A stretch of 64,000 nucleotides of DNA, from the NCBI GenBank assembly GCA_019638275.1, contig JAHBUC010000002.1, forward strand, positions 496,001-560,000, read 5' to 3'. The notes beneath the pieces were generated by a model that worked only from the letters and a program-made list of their open reading frames with translations, was not told the origin of the DNA and did not search any database. This DNA comes from Cyclobacteriaceae bacterium (lineage in GTDB: Bacteria > Bacteroidota > Bacteroidia > Cytophagales > Cyclobacteriaceae). Shown piece by piece: positions 13,269-22,158 of this stretch. Position 1 is the stretch's first letter; each line of letters begins with the position of its first letter. The translations under genes and the position numbers were made by a program.

Positions 13269-15311
13269 ATGCTGCTACGATTTCTGGCACTGGGCCTCAC
13301 CTGCCTTTTGGCAACGGATGCTCTTGCCCAGAATGCGGACTCTGTAAGGCAATTGAATGAGGTGCTGGTGCAGGCCTATGGCTACAACCGCTCGATGGAT
13401 AATATACCCACCACCGTGAATAGGCTTGGCCAGGTTGAGTTGCAACGTTTTGCGGCAGGCACATTTGTGCAGGCGGTAAACACGGTACCGGGTGCACGGT
13501 TGGAAGAGCGCTCGCCCGGCAGTTACCGCATTTCCATTCGCGGCAGCACGCTGCGTTCTCCGTTTGGTGTGCGCAATGTAAAAGTGTACTGGAATGAGTT
13601 GCCGCTTACCGATCCGGGTGGCAACACGTATTTCAACCAACTCGATCCGGCCATGATTGGCTCGATGGAAATTATTAAAGGACCGGGCTCAAGTTTGTAT
13701 GGTGCAGGCACGGGTGGCGTGTTGTTGCTGGAGAGCATCAAACCAAAAGTTGGCAATGCACTTCATGCTGGATTGCAACTCGGTTCGTTCGGTAATGAGT
13801 TGCTTTCATTTTCATTCGAAACCGGAAAAGAAAAATTCAGTCAGCATACGCAGGTGTTGCACCACCAGGCGGATGGCTATCGCGATCACACCCGCATGTC
13901 GCGCGATGTAGTGAACCACGCGTTTCAGGTTGATCTTTCGGAAGACCAAAGTTTGAAGACGTTCATCTTTTACAGCGATTTGTTTTATGAAACTCCGGGT
14001 GGGTTAACGTTGAATGAGTTCAAGGATAATCCGCGTCAGGCCCGACCCGCAACCGCCATGTTTCCCGGAGCGGTTCAACAGAATGCGCGGGTTCATTTGC
14101 AATCGTTTTATACGGGCGTGAGTCATGAGTATCGGTTTTCAAAAAAGCTTCAGAACAAAACAGGCGTGTATGGCAACCTGATAAAATTTGAAAATGCGGC
14201 TATCAGAAATTTCGATCATCGCAATGAACAAAGTTTGGGTGCGCGATCGGTTACATTTTTCAACCATCAGTTTAATGATGTACAGTTTACTGCGTTGGGT
14301 GGTGGCGAATTTCAGTGGGGCTTTCTGCCGACCAAATCGTATGAGAATATTAATGGAGCAGAAGGATTATTATTAGCCGATGATGAAGCTTCGGTTTTAC
14401 AGTACAGTGTTTTTGGTCAGGCTGAGTTGCGCTGGAAAAAAGTTAACCTCACCACCGGGTTGAGTTACAACGCACAGCGGTTGAAGTTTCATCGCTTGTC
14501 GGATGTGGGCAGTGTGCCAGAGCAATTGAATTATGATCCGGTATTGATGCCGCGCGTAGCGATGTTGGTTAAGCCAACAAACCAGTTGGGAATTTTTGGA
14601 AGCATCAGCAGCGGATTTTCACCACCCACGCTCGCGGAGATAAATGCATCAAATGGAATTTTTAATCGGGAACTTGAACCGGAACGTGGTATCAATTATG
14701 AATTGGGTTTACGGGTGAAGTTGTTTGAAAATCGTTTGCGCGTAGAGGCTACGGCCTACGATTTTAATTTACGCGAAACCATTGTGATCAGGCGCGATGA
14801 AGACGGGGCAGAATTTTTTGTGAATGCGGGTAAGACGGATCAGAAGGGAATAGAGTTAGCGCTTCAGTATTCCGTCAATTTAAGCGAAACAAATTTTATT
14901 AATGGTGTAAATTTTTGGTCGAACTATTCACTGAACCGCTATCGCTTTAAAGATTACATCAAAGACGAGGATGATTTTTCTGGCAATGAATTAACGGGCA
15001 CACCGGGTTTTGTGTGGAGTGCTGGCGTTGATGTTGCGTTACGTTCGGGGATTTATGTGCGACTTACAAATTTGTACACCGATGCTTTACCGCTGAATGA
15101 TGCCAACACCGTTTATGCCGATAGTTATTATCTTATTGGTGCGCGGGCAGGCTATCAGCACAAGCGCTTTGAAATTTATTTGGGAGGAGAAAATTTATTG
15201 GATGAGCGCTACAGTCTGGGCAACGATTTGAATGCTGCAGGAGGGAGGTATTACAATGTGGCAGCCGGAAGAAGTTTTTATGGCGGGGTGAGGGTTAATG
15301 TTTCGTTTTAA
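13269..15311 (+). CDS. TonB-dependent outer-membrane receptor, 680 aa
   Basis: ATG 13269 gives a proper signal peptide (MLLRFLALGLTCLLATDALA, then QNADS). The open frame extends upstream to 13140, but those 43 residues would hide the signal. A TGTATTTG element at 13189-13196, a near match to the Bacteroidota -7 box, supports the later start. The plug domain follows: IPTTVNRLGQVELQRF, SIRGSTLRSPFG, WNELPLTDPGG, MEIIKGPGSSLYGAGTGG. A 22-strand-type barrel follows, with LGIFGSISSGFSPPTLAEIN and the terminal-Phe strand FYGGVRVNVSF. It imports a siderophore, cofactor or other ligand with TonB energy. No SusD-like partner or carboxypeptidase-like leader domain is visible, so it is not a SusC-type transporter. 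The ligand cannot be inferred. Confidence 0.9.
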   Translation: MLLRFLALGLTCLLATDALAQNADSVRQLNEVLVQAYGYNRSMDNIPTTVNRLGQVELQRFAAGTFVQAVNTVPGARLEERSPGSYRISIRGSTLRSPFGVRNVKVYWNELPLTDPGGNTYFNQLDPAMIGSMEIIKGPGSSLYGAGTGGVLLLESIKPKVGNALHAGLQLGSFGNELLSFSFETGKEKFSQHTQVLHHQADGYRDHTRMSRDVVNHAFQVDLSEDQSLKTFIFYSDLFYETPGGLTLNEFKDNPRQARPATAMFPGAVQQNARVHLQSFYTGVSHEYRFSKKLQNKTGVYGNLIKFENAAIRNFDHRNEQSLGARSVTFFNHQFNDVQFTALGGGEFQWGFLPTKSYENINGAEGLLLADDEASVLQYSVFGQAELRWKKVNLTTGLSYNAQRLKFHRLSDVGSVPEQLNYDPVLMPRVAMLVKPTNQLGIFGSISSGFSPPTLAEINASNGIFNRELEPERGINYELGLRVKLFENRLRVEATAYDFNLRETIVIRRDEDGAEFFVNAGKTDQKGIELALQYSVNLSETNFINGVNFWSNYSLNRYRFKDYIKDEDDFSGNELTGTPGFVWSAGVDVALRSGIYVRLTNLYTDALPLNDANTVYADSYYLIGARAGYQHKRFEIYLGGENLLDERYSLGNDLNAAGGRYYNVAAGRSFYGGVRVNVSF

Positions 15312-15321
15312 GAAATTGTTT

Positions 15322-15627
15322 TTAGGGCTTCAGAATCTTTTCAAGCTTTTTGGGATCCTGCCTGCTGTCCCATATTGTTAAAACAATTATTGAATCACTG
15401 GTTTCTTCGTATATAAGAAGGTAGTCCTTTACAATTTTGATTCTCGCTTTTTGATCATCCGTTTGCTTGCCTATTTGAGAATAACCTCTGATGATATTGA
15501 TTGCCTCCCTGAATCTTTGATCGAGTTTTTTGCTGTAGGTGTTGGATTTGTTTCTGTTCCTCCAGTATTCTAAAATTTGCTTCCTGTCATTTTGAGCCCT
15601 TATAGACCAAATTATTTGTTTAGCCAT
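15322..15627 (-). CDS. RelE/ParE-superfamily toxin, second module, 101 aa
   Basis: Opens MAKQIIWSIRAQNDRKQILEYW and carries the RelE/ParE pattern: LDQRFREAINIIRGYSQIGKQ, an arginine-containing IKIVKDYLLIYEET strand, and VLTIWDSRQDPKKL at the end, where the family has its W/F-D-x-R-Q-x-P motif. This is the YoeB/RelE-like version often seen in Bacteroidota. It overlaps its antitoxin gene by 16 bases exactly as the pair at 2294-2814 does. Activity (mRNA cleavage versus gyrase inhibition) is undetermined. Confidence 0.83.
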   Translation of the reverse strand: MAKQIIWSIRAQNDRKQILEYWRNRNKSNTYSKKLDQRFREAINIIRGYSQIGKQTDDQKARIKIVKDYLLIYEETSDSIIVLTIWDSRQDPKKLEKILKP

Positions 15628-15848
15628 TCATCAATCTCTTTATTGGCTTGTTCTTCTGTTAGAAATTGTCCGTTTTTGATTTGTTGCCTGGCTTCATTAA
15701 TGGCTTTCTTTTGATCATCATTTAGCTGATAGATTTCGATGTCCTCGGTTTCAAGTTCCAAAAGCCGAAAAGCCTCTTCCAGAATTCTTTCATCCTGAGT
15801 CTTTTGGATTTTGTCGATTAGCCGTTTTCTTAATTCTACTGTTGACAT
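15612..15848 (-). CDS. Antitoxin-like protein, second module, 78 aa
   Basis: A small acidic helical protein (MSTVELRKRLIDKIQKTQDE) ending EQANKEIDEWLNK, with the toxin start ATG embedded in its last codons. Its position, charge, size and C-terminal W-L-x-K ending are the same as in the antitoxin at 2294-2533, although most of the sequence differs. It should neutralise the RelE/ParE-like toxin downstream. No clear DNA-binding domain can be read. Confidence 0.77.
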   Translation of the reverse strand: MSTVELRKRLIDKIQKTQDERILEEAFRLLELETEDIEIYQLNDDQKKAINEARQQIKNGQFLTEEQANKEIDEWLNK

Positions 15849-15881
15849 ACGGGCATAAATGTGTGTTACAAGTTAACAAAT

Positions 15882-16325
15882 TTAATCAGTTTTTGGTGTC
15901 GATTTTCTACCCCGATTTCTGTTAGGTTTCCTAAACTGCTGATCAATCAGATCAGCTTCAAACAACAGCGCACGGATTTGTTCTTCGTTAATTTCATCAA
16001 CCCTGTTGAAGTACATGCAATAAACCTGCTTGCGGCCCTCGGCTAATAAGGCGCCATCTTCATTGGCAAACAAATTGCCCTGACAGAAGCCGAGCGAAAC
16101 ACCTTTTTCCTGATAATCACTTTTCTTCGGGCCCCAATAAACACTGGGTGGCCAGATGAAACAGATCATGCGGTTGCGTGTGTAGAAAGGAACTCCGTAG
16201 TTATTTTTTTCGGAGGCTTTCGGCAGACATTCCAGAATGAGCGCTCGCAATCGTTTCACTACTACCTGTTCGTGTTTGGGCAGGTCGGCAATAATTTCAT
16301 CAACGGATTTTTTGGAGGGTTTCAT
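15882..16325 (-). CDS. DUF1801 domain protein, 147 aa
   Basis: The third DUF1801-like protein in the window. Family features are EQVVVKRLRALILECLPKAS in the first helix, NNYGVPFYTRNRMICFIWPPS, then KGVSLGFCQGNLFANEDG and the closing EINEEQIRALLFEADLID. It ends in a basic tail (RKPNRNRGRKSTPKTD). A degenerate fourth copy of the 2840/3455/4115 repeat lies just upstream of its start, although in opposite orientation to the gene. Biochemical role unknown. Confidence 0.8.
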   Translation of the reverse strand: MKPSKKSVDEIIADLPKHEQVVVKRLRALILECLPKASEKNNYGVPFYTRNRMICFIWPPSVYWGPKKSDYQEKGVSLGFCQGNLFANEDGALLAEGRKQVYCMYFNRVDEINEEQIRALLFEADLIDQQFRKPNRNRGRKSTPKTD

Positions 16326-16340
16326 TTTTTTGAACTACAT

Positions 16341-16392
16341 ACACACATAACCTATAACTATGTGACCTATGTGCCTATGTGGTTTGTGTGTT
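16341..16392 (+). repeat. Degenerate fourth copy of the cassette repeat
   Basis: ACTATGTGACCTATGTGCC and TATGTGGTTTGTGTGTT match the CTATGTGCCCTATGTGTC/TATGTGGTT part of the three repeats at 2840-4281, with a facing ACACACATAACCTATA left part. The conserved right half is missing, so this is a decayed or partial copy, about 15 bases upstream of the DUF1801 gene on the other strand. Confidence 0.55.
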
Positions 16393-16471
16393 ATGAAGGT
16401 ACTCATAAAAGTATAATTGAAGACTGTCAACCCTGTGTCAGCAGATTGGTTTTGCCAAAACATATTAGTTC

Positions 16472-16620
16472 CCCAAGTCATGCTTCGACTAAGCTCAGCA
16501 TGACCTAACTTTTCTATCACCCTGTCCGCAGGACTCCTGATGGAGAGCTTGTCGAAGGGTGACCAGTTCCCACATCATGCTCGACAGGCTCAACGCTCAG
16601 CCTGATATGCTTTTGACTGC
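16472..16620. repeat. REP-like palindromic tract containing GAGCTTGTCGAAGG
   Basis: Several facing arms are visible (TCATGCT/AGCATGA, TCACCCT/AAGGGTGA, GACAGGCT/AGCCTGAT-like). The GAGCTTGTCGAAGG core also occurs in element A copy 2 at 24562-24683. Non-coding; probably a cluster of short interspersed palindromes. Confidence 0.55.
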
Positions 16621-16667
16621 CCGATATCAGCGCAGCATAACACTATTTTTTCTTCATCTTTGCTTAG

Positions 16668-17537
16668 ATGACTAACCTTCCCACAGCGCTACAAACACAC
16701 ATCAGCGAAAAGCTTTCCTGGTCGATCAAGACCTTTACCTCAGCTTCGGGTGGGTGTATCAATCATGGGGGTGAATTGGTGACTACAGAAGGCAGTTACT
16801 TTTTAAAGTGGAATGATCGTGAGCGCTATCCGCAGATGTTTGAGAAAGAGAGCAAGGGATTGACGTTGCTGAGAACCGCAAACAGCATTGATGTTCCGGA
16901 AGTTATTCACGTTGGCGAAACAGATGACCTTCAGTTTATCATCATGTCGTTTGTGAAGGCTGGAAGGCGCGCAAAAAATTATTGGTCGCTATTGGGTGAA
17001 CAGTTGGCAGGCTTGCATCGAAATACCCACACCTGTTTTGGTTTGGATCATGACAATTACATCGGCTCATTGATTCAGAAAAATTCTGCAAAAGAAAACT
17101 GGCTTGAATTTTTTATTGAACAACGCCTGGAAGCACAACTCGCATTGGCGGAGGGAAAAAGAAAAATTAACGCAGGCATTCGCAAGCAATTTGAACAATT
17201 GTATCAGAAACTTCCGGACTTGTTTCCGCAAGAAAAGCCTGCCTTACTTCACGGTGATTTGTGGAATGGTAATGTGATGGTAAATGAAAAGGGGGAGCCA
17301 ACACTCATTGATCCTGCTGTGTATTATGGACATCGCGAAGCCGAGCTGGCCTTTACGCAATTGTTTGGTGGGTTTGACCAGGAATTTTATTTGGCTTATC
17401 ACAATGCCTTTCCCCTTAGCCCCGGGTTTGATGCCCGCACCGACCTGTATAACCTGTACCCGTTACTGGTGCATGTAAATTTATTTGGAGGAGGGTATTT
17501 GCAGCAGGCTGTAAATATTTTGAGCCGGTACGTTTAG
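16668..17537 (+). CDS. Fructosamine kinase / aminoglycoside phosphotransferase-fold protein, 289 aa
   Basis: The kinase fold of the fructosamine kinase family is recognisable: GGCINHGGELVTTEG and SYFLKWNDRERYPQMFEKES (ATP-site lysine and the following Glu), and FGLDHDNYIGSL. LLHGDLWNGNVMV is the catalytic loop with Asp and Asn, and LIDPAVYYGHREAELA is the metal-binding D-P-A-x-Y-G-x-R-E motif of this family. These enzymes phosphorylate ketosamines produced by protein glycation, or related sugar amines. Length (about 290) is normal. It is a single gene between a repeat-rich gap and the propeller histidine kinase. Substrate is inferred from the family only. Confidence 0.9.
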   Translation: MTNLPTALQTHISEKLSWSIKTFTSASGGCINHGGELVTTEGSYFLKWNDRERYPQMFEKESKGLTLLRTANSIDVPEVIHVGETDDLQFIIMSFVKAGRRAKNYWSLLGEQLAGLHRNTHTCFGLDHDNYIGSLIQKNSAKENWLEFFIEQRLEAQLALAEGKRKINAGIRKQFEQLYQKLPDLFPQEKPALLHGDLWNGNVMVNEKGEPTLIDPAVYYGHREAELAFTQLFGGFDQEFYLAYHNAFPLSPGFDARTDLYNLYPLLVHVNLFGGGYLQQAVNILSRYV

Positions 17538-17576
17538 GCCCGTTTATCTGTCAGGGGCTTTGCTTAACTTCAGAGC

Positions 17577-20500
17577 ATGATTCCTCGCCTGATCCTGTTC
17601 TTTTTATTTTTAGTTATCCTTTCTGCACAGGGGCAGCCATTTTCCACACGGTTCAGAAAAATTGATCCGATCACACGTCCGCATCACAACAACCTGTTTT
17701 CAATTCTTAAGGACAGTGAAGGGTATCTTTGGTCGGCAACAGAGAACGGATTGGTTAAGTACGATGCATCAACTGTTACGTTGTACGCAGGCAAGGCACT
17801 TCACGCTGAGACCAAAGACCGTCCGGTGGCCCGGATTGTGTTTGAGGACTCATCAAAAAATCTGTTCACCGTAACATCAAAGGGAAAAATTCTTCAGTAC
17901 GACCGACTGAAAGATAAGTTCAATGCAGTCAATGATAGCAGTACGTTGTTGGGCGCGTCAGCCAGAGATTTACGGATAGCAGGTGATCAACGCTTTTGGG
18001 TAGCGCATTTGGGTGAAGGCCTGGCACATGTTGATTTGAAAAGCAAATCTATTCGTTGGTACAAAAACGATCCGGCTAATCCCCAAAGCTTACGCGATAA
18101 TTTTATTACAGCACTCACCTACGACAAGCGTGGAAAGCTGTGGGTTGGAACAACGGCCGGCCTCCACCGATACAACGAAGAATCAGACAACTTTGATTTT
18201 GTATCGTTAACTAACCGGAATATTGCTGACACGTATCAATATCGGGTAATCCGAGCACTCGCATACGATAGCCTGACGGATCAACTTTTTATCGGCACGT
18301 ATGGTGGCCTTCACATGCTGGGACTTTCAGATGGCAAGCATGAGCACGTGTTGCATGATTCACGCAACAGCAACAGCCTTTCCAATAATTCCATTTTCAG
18401 CGTCATCTATGATAAACGTTACAATGGGTTGTGGATAAGTACCTACGGAGGCGGACTGAATTTTTACGATCTGGATAATCGCACTTTTCAACATTGGTAT
18501 CACGATCCGGCCGACCCGATGTCTGTCGGCTCTGATAATATACTGGGTATTTACCTTGATCGTGAAGGACTGCTTTGGGTTGTTACGGCTGAAACCGGGC
18601 TTTACCTGTTACGCACGAAGCCGCAGAATTTTCACCACATTGTTCATCACTCAAAGGATCCAACGTCAATTTCCAAAGGGCTTCCGCGTGCCGTGTACGC
18701 TGAAAGTGATTCAATCATCTGGATTGGCTTTAACGGCACAGGATTGAACCGCCTGAATTTAAAAACCGGTTTTGCTACCCGCTATGCTCATGATCCTAAC
18801 ACGCCTGGTAGTATTGCACACAACGCAGTAATTGCCATTGATGGCGACAAATACGGAAGAATTTGGGTTGGCCTGGAAGGAGGAGGTGTTGCCATTTATG
18901 ACCCGACAGAAAAGAAGTTCGACCATCTTCAATATAAAAGTGGTAAGAGAGAAATCCTGAACAATGCCATCTCCGGCCTTTTGGTTGATGATGAATTTGT
19001 CTGGATTACCGCGTATCGTACGCCATTAACACGCTACAACATTGAGACAAAAAAATATCTCCATTATAATGCCGATTCGTTGTGGAAAATGGGGATCAGT
19101 TTTCACTCCGTTAAAAGAATCAGAAAGTTTGAAGGCAATATTCTATTCGAGACCAACCATGGCGCTGTCATGTTTGATAAGCAAAAGCAGGCATTTCAAA
19201 AATTATCGCGAGGCACAGAGCAGGTATATACCGTTTTTGTAGATGACGGTGCGGAGGCGTTTGCATCACCTACTAAGGAAGCACAATTGTTATTGTCTGG
19301 AAACCAGGTATACGCAGCCGAATACCGACCGGGGGATTCATTGAGAACCAAGCTGCTTTATGATGGAAGTCACCACACCTCACAATTTGGTGATTTGGTA
19401 ATGGACCGCAATGGAGTGCTTTGGATAACCACGGACGGAAGCCTGATACGGTACAATACAAAGAGTAATCAAGAGTGGGTTTTTGATGGTGCCCAACGAT
19501 TGGATGTTGCTTCCGGTCTTCAATTTGGCATGGCGACAGATAGGCGAGGGAGAATCTATATCAAATCAAATAGCGGCCTTGTTTGGTTCGATCCGCTAAC
19601 ACTGGATGAAGGCCAGGAAGAAACATTTGAAGTGAAGTTTACATCACTAAAGATCTTTAATCATGAAGTGCCGATTGGTTCAGACTCTGCAGCAAAGAGA
19701 AGTTGGTTGGATCAACATATTGCGTACACACCAAAGATTAAATTGAGGCCGTCAGAGAATTTTTTCGGCCTTGGTTTTTCTGCGCTTTACTTTGAAAATC
19801 CCAGGCAGGTTACTTACCGATACAGGCTTAAAGGTTTTAGTGATGAATGGGTTGAGGGCGGAACGACAAACTTCGTAAGTTTTACCAGTTTGAATCCGGG
19901 CCGCTATACGCTGGAGGTCGCAGCGACTACGAGTCCGCAAAAATGGAACAACAAAACAGCATCAATTGAAATTGAGGTGCTGCCACCCTTTTGGAGAACA
20001 TGGTGGTTTATGGCTAGTGTGGCCGCCTTGATTATCGCCTCACTTTACGGAGCTCACCAATACCGAGTAAATCAAAAGCTACAATTGGAAAGATTGCGCA
20101 CCAAAATCGCCAGCGATCTTCACGATGAAGTGGGATCAAACCTTACCCGTATTTCCATTTACGCAGATTTGCTTAACAACGGGGCAGAAGAAACAGAAAA
20201 GCACGACTATCTTAAAAACATTCAGGAAACAAGCCGGGAAGTAGTGGGTACGATGAGTGATATTGTGTGGTCGATCGATAACCGAAGCGATAAACTGGGC
20301 GATTTATTGTTGCGCATGAAAGACATAGCGGATCAATTGCTCTCATCAAAAAACATCGGGTTCGATTTCAAAATAAACGTGCGTGATGACAGTGTTATAC
20401 TTTCACCTCAATTAAAGCAAAATGTGTATTTGATTTTTAAAGAAGCACTGCACAACATTGTTAAGCATGCGCAAGCCACTCACGTCAGCATCATGATCGA

Positions 20501-20684
20501 GAGTAATTCCAGCAATTTAACGATGCGTATTGCTGACAACGGCATTGGCATTGAAGAAACGAACGATAGCCGCGGAAACGGGTTACGCAGTATGCGCAAA
20601 CGCGCTGTGGATATTCAGGCTGAGCTATCCATTGAAAACACAAACGGAACGACCATTCGGTTAACACGGGAAACCCTGACTTAG
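17577..20684 (+). CDS. Propeller-type sensor histidine kinase (HisKA_3), 1035 aa
   Basis: A signal peptide (MIPRLILFFLFLVILSAQG) leads a periplasmic sensor of about ten two-component-regulator propeller blades (LWSATENGLVKYD, LWVGTTAGLHRYN, LWISTYGGGLNFYD, IWVGLEGGGVAIYD and others). A Y_Y_Y domain follows (YRYRLKGFSDEWVEGG), then one membrane segment (WWFMASVAALIIASLYGA). The cytoplasmic part is a NarX/DesK-type kinase: IASDLHDEVGSNLTRISIYA with the phospho-acceptor His, and an ATPase domain with N-box IFKEALHNIVKHA and DNGIGIEE. Unlike many Bacteroidota hybrids it has no receiver or AraC domain. Its partner is probably the NarL-type regulator at 21439, encoded just downstream. The ligand is unknown; such sensors often respond to polysaccharides. 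Confidence 0.92.
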   Translation: MIPRLILFFLFLVILSAQGQPFSTRFRKIDPITRPHHNNLFSILKDSEGYLWSATENGLVKYDASTVTLYAGKALHAETKDRPVARIVFEDSSKNLFTVTSKGKILQYDRLKDKFNAVNDSSTLLGASARDLRIAGDQRFWVAHLGEGLAHVDLKSKSIRWYKNDPANPQSLRDNFITALTYDKRGKLWVGTTAGLHRYNEESDNFDFVSLTNRNIADTYQYRVIRALAYDSLTDQLFIGTYGGLHMLGLSDGKHEHVLHDSRNSNSLSNNSIFSVIYDKRYNGLWISTYGGGLNFYDLDNRTFQHWYHDPADPMSVGSDNILGIYLDREGLLWVVTAETGLYLLRTKPQNFHHIVHHSKDPTSISKGLPRAVYAESDSIIWIGFNGTGLNRLNLKTGFATRYAHDPNTPGSIAHNAVIAIDGDKYGRIWVGLEGGGVAIYDPTEKKFDHLQYKSGKREILNNAISGLLVDDEFVWITAYRTPLTRYNIETKKYLHYNADSLWKMGISFHSVKRIRKFEGNILFETNHGAVMFDKQKQAFQKLSRGTEQVYTVFVDDGAEAFASPTKEAQLLLSGNQVYAAEYRPGDSLRTKLLYDGSHHTSQFGDLVMDRNGVLWITTDGSLIRYNTKSNQEWVFDGAQRLDVASGLQFGMATDRRGRIYIKSNSGLVWFDPLTLDEGQEETFEVKFTSLKIFNHEVPIGSDSAAKRSWLDQHIAYTPKIKLRPSENFFGLGFSALYFENPRQVTYRYRLKGFSDEWVEGGTTNFVSFTSLNPGRYTLEVAATTSPQKWNNKTASIEIEVLPPFWRTWWFMASVAALIIASLYGAHQYRVNQKLQLERLRTKIASDLHDEVGSNLTRISIYADLLNNGAEETEKHDYLKNIQETSREVVGTMSDIVWSIDNRSDKLGDLLLRMKDIADQLLSSKNIGFDFKINVRDDSVILSPQLKQNVYLIFKEALHNIVKHAQATHVSIMIESNSSNLTMRIADNGIGIEETNDSRGNGLRSMRKRAVDIQAELSIENTNGTTIRLTRETLT

Positions 20685-20748
20685 CCCCCTTGTTTATGGG
20701 GTTGAACGGGGTTTCAGATAGCTGGATTTTTAGTAAAAATTAACAGCT

Positions 20749-21435
20749 ATGAAAAAACAAGCAATCCTCCTCCTTGTAATTCTGTTGCTAACCGGTACTG
20801 CGGCTTTTGCCCAGGTTAAAATCAGTGTTGTTGCGGGTCCAAGTTTCACAAATTTTATTGGTGGTGATGCGGAAGACTGGGGCTCAGTTGGCGAGAAGCC
20901 GAAGATGGCCATTCGTTTTCATGGCGGTGTAATTGTCAGCTATCCGTTGAATGAAAAGTTAAGTGCAATCTCCGGCATACAATATTCCATGAAAGGCACT
21001 ACCTACAGTGGAGAAATAGATATTGGCGAGGGAGGCTCTTTCACAGCCGAATACAAAAAAGTGCTGAGCTACCTGGATATCCCGCTCTCCGTTCAATATA
21101 CCGTATCAGAAAAATTTGCATTGCAGGCGGGCACACAAGTGAGCCTATTAACCAGTGCAAAAGTTAAAAACAGTAAGGAGGCACAGGATAATTTTCAGCT
21201 TCCTGCCACCGAAGATGCAAAAGATTACTACAATACACTGGATATGAGTTTTAACATCGGACCCGTATTCAAGCTTTCAGAAAAACTGGCTGTTCAGCTA
21301 CTTTACCAACACGGATTGCTCAAAATAGCCAAAGACGAAGAGTATAATGTAGACACGCATCAATACGAAGACATAAATCGGAAAGTAATGAATCAAAGCT
21401 TTAAACTATCTTTGATTTACACAGTGAAAGAGTAA
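20749..21435 (+). CDS. PorT-family outer-membrane beta-barrel protein, 228 aa
   Basis: Signal peptide MKKQAILLLVILLLTGTAAFA, then QVKISVVAGPSFTNFIGG, typical of the outer-membrane beta-barrel (PorT/OprF-like) family of Bacteroidota. Alternating strands follow (ISGIQYSMKGTTYSGEI, LDIPLSVQYTVSEKFALQAG, FNIGPVFKLSEKLAVQLLYQ) and it ends SFKLSLIYTVKE. It is encoded between the histidine kinase and its likely response regulator, so it may be part of the sensory unit or simply cotranscribed. The function of these barrels is generally not known. Confidence 0.85.
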   Translation: MKKQAILLLVILLLTGTAAFAQVKISVVAGPSFTNFIGGDAEDWGSVGEKPKMAIRFHGGVIVSYPLNEKLSAISGIQYSMKGTTYSGEIDIGEGGSFTAEYKKVLSYLDIPLSVQYTVSEKFALQAGTQVSLLTSAKVKNSKEAQDNFQLPATEDAKDYYNTLDMSFNIGPVFKLSEKLAVQLLYQHGLLKIAKDEEYNVDTHQYEDINRKVMNQSFKLSLIYTVKE

Positions 21436-21438
21436 TCC

Positions 21439-22065
21439 ATGATTCTTGTTGGCATTATTGAAGATGATAACCAGATACGAACCTTGTTGCAACAGTATCT
21501 TGATCGGCAACCCGGGTTTTCATGTACGTTGGTTTATAATTCAGTTGAGCGTTTTCGTAAGGCCCTCTCACCCGGAAATCAACCCGATGTTCTGCTAATG
21601 GACATCGGGTTACCGGGCATGTCGGGCATTGAAGGCATGAAACTGATCAAGCAGGATTATCCCGATGTTGATATCATTATGCTCACCGTGTATAATGACG
21701 CAAACAAGATTTTTCAATCTCTGTGCGCGGGTGCCACGGGATATCTGTTAAAAAATACTCCGCTGGAAGAGATAAAAGAAGGCATTGAATTGCTAACGCG
21801 TGGCGGCTCGCCCATGTCGCCACAGATTGCGCGGAAAGTGATTGATTTTTTCAGCTCCGAAAGGAAAAAAGTAACATCGCCACTATCCGAAAAGGAGAAA
21901 GAAATTGTGGTAGGATTGGTGGATGGCCTGAGTTATAAACTGATAGCTGACCGCATGAGTATTTCGTTGGAAACGGTACGATTTCACATCAAAAACATCT
22001 ATCGCAAACTGCACGTCCACAGCAAAGCCGAAGTGATCAGCAAGTCGTTAAAGGGGGAGATTTAG
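21439..22065 (+). CDS. NarL/LuxR-type response regulator, 208 aa
   Basis: The receiver domain (about 1-120) has the acidic pair IIEDDNQIR, phospho-acceptor D55 in VLLMDIGLPGMSG, the switch residue in MLTVYND and the conserved Lys in GYLLKNTPLEEI. The C-terminal LuxR helix-turn-helix (about 145-205) reads LSEKEKEIVVGLVDGLSYK, IADRMSISLETVRFHIKNIY and RKLHVHSKAEVI. This is a NarL-type transcription factor. Its start is four bases after the barrel gene stop, and with the HisKA_3 kinase at 17577 it forms a matching pair. Confidence 0.93.
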   Translation: MILVGIIEDDNQIRTLLQQYLDRQPGFSCTLVYNSVERFRKALSPGNQPDVLLMDIGLPGMSGIEGMKLIKQDYPDVDIIMLTVYNDANKIFQSLCAGATGYLLKNTPLEEIKEGIELLTRGGSPMSPQIARKVIDFFSSERKKVTSPLSEKEKEIVVGLVDGLSYKLIADRMSISLETVRFHIKNIYRKLHVHSKAEVISKSLKGEI

Positions 22066-22158
22066 CGGATCCGGAATTTTCACTTTTTGCCGGAAACCTT
22101 ACACGAAGTATACATCTACACAGTCCTGTGTGTAAGTTCGGGAACCTGAACCCCCAAG

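Larger units (their letters stand above)
16326..16667. other. Repeat-rich intergenic gap between DUF1801 and fructosamine-kinase genes
   Basis: This gap holds no gene I can support. It contains the partial cassette repeat (16341-16392) and, at about 16472-16620, REP-like DNA: TCATGCT and AGCATGA arms, TCACCCT and AAGGGTGA arms around GGAGAGCTTGTCGAAGGG, and GCTCGACAGGCTCAACGC. The GAGCTTGTCGAAGG string is shared with the palindromic element at 24562. Confidence 0.6.

Noticed and set aside
16655..16662. CATCTTTG as promoter of the fructosamine-kinase gene
   Set aside because: It is only five bases before ATG 16668, so a transcript from it would lack a proper leader.
22066..22158. ACACAG/CTGTGT dyad before the permease gene as an operator
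   Set aside because: Six-base arms in a single copy are too weak to support a named regulatory site.
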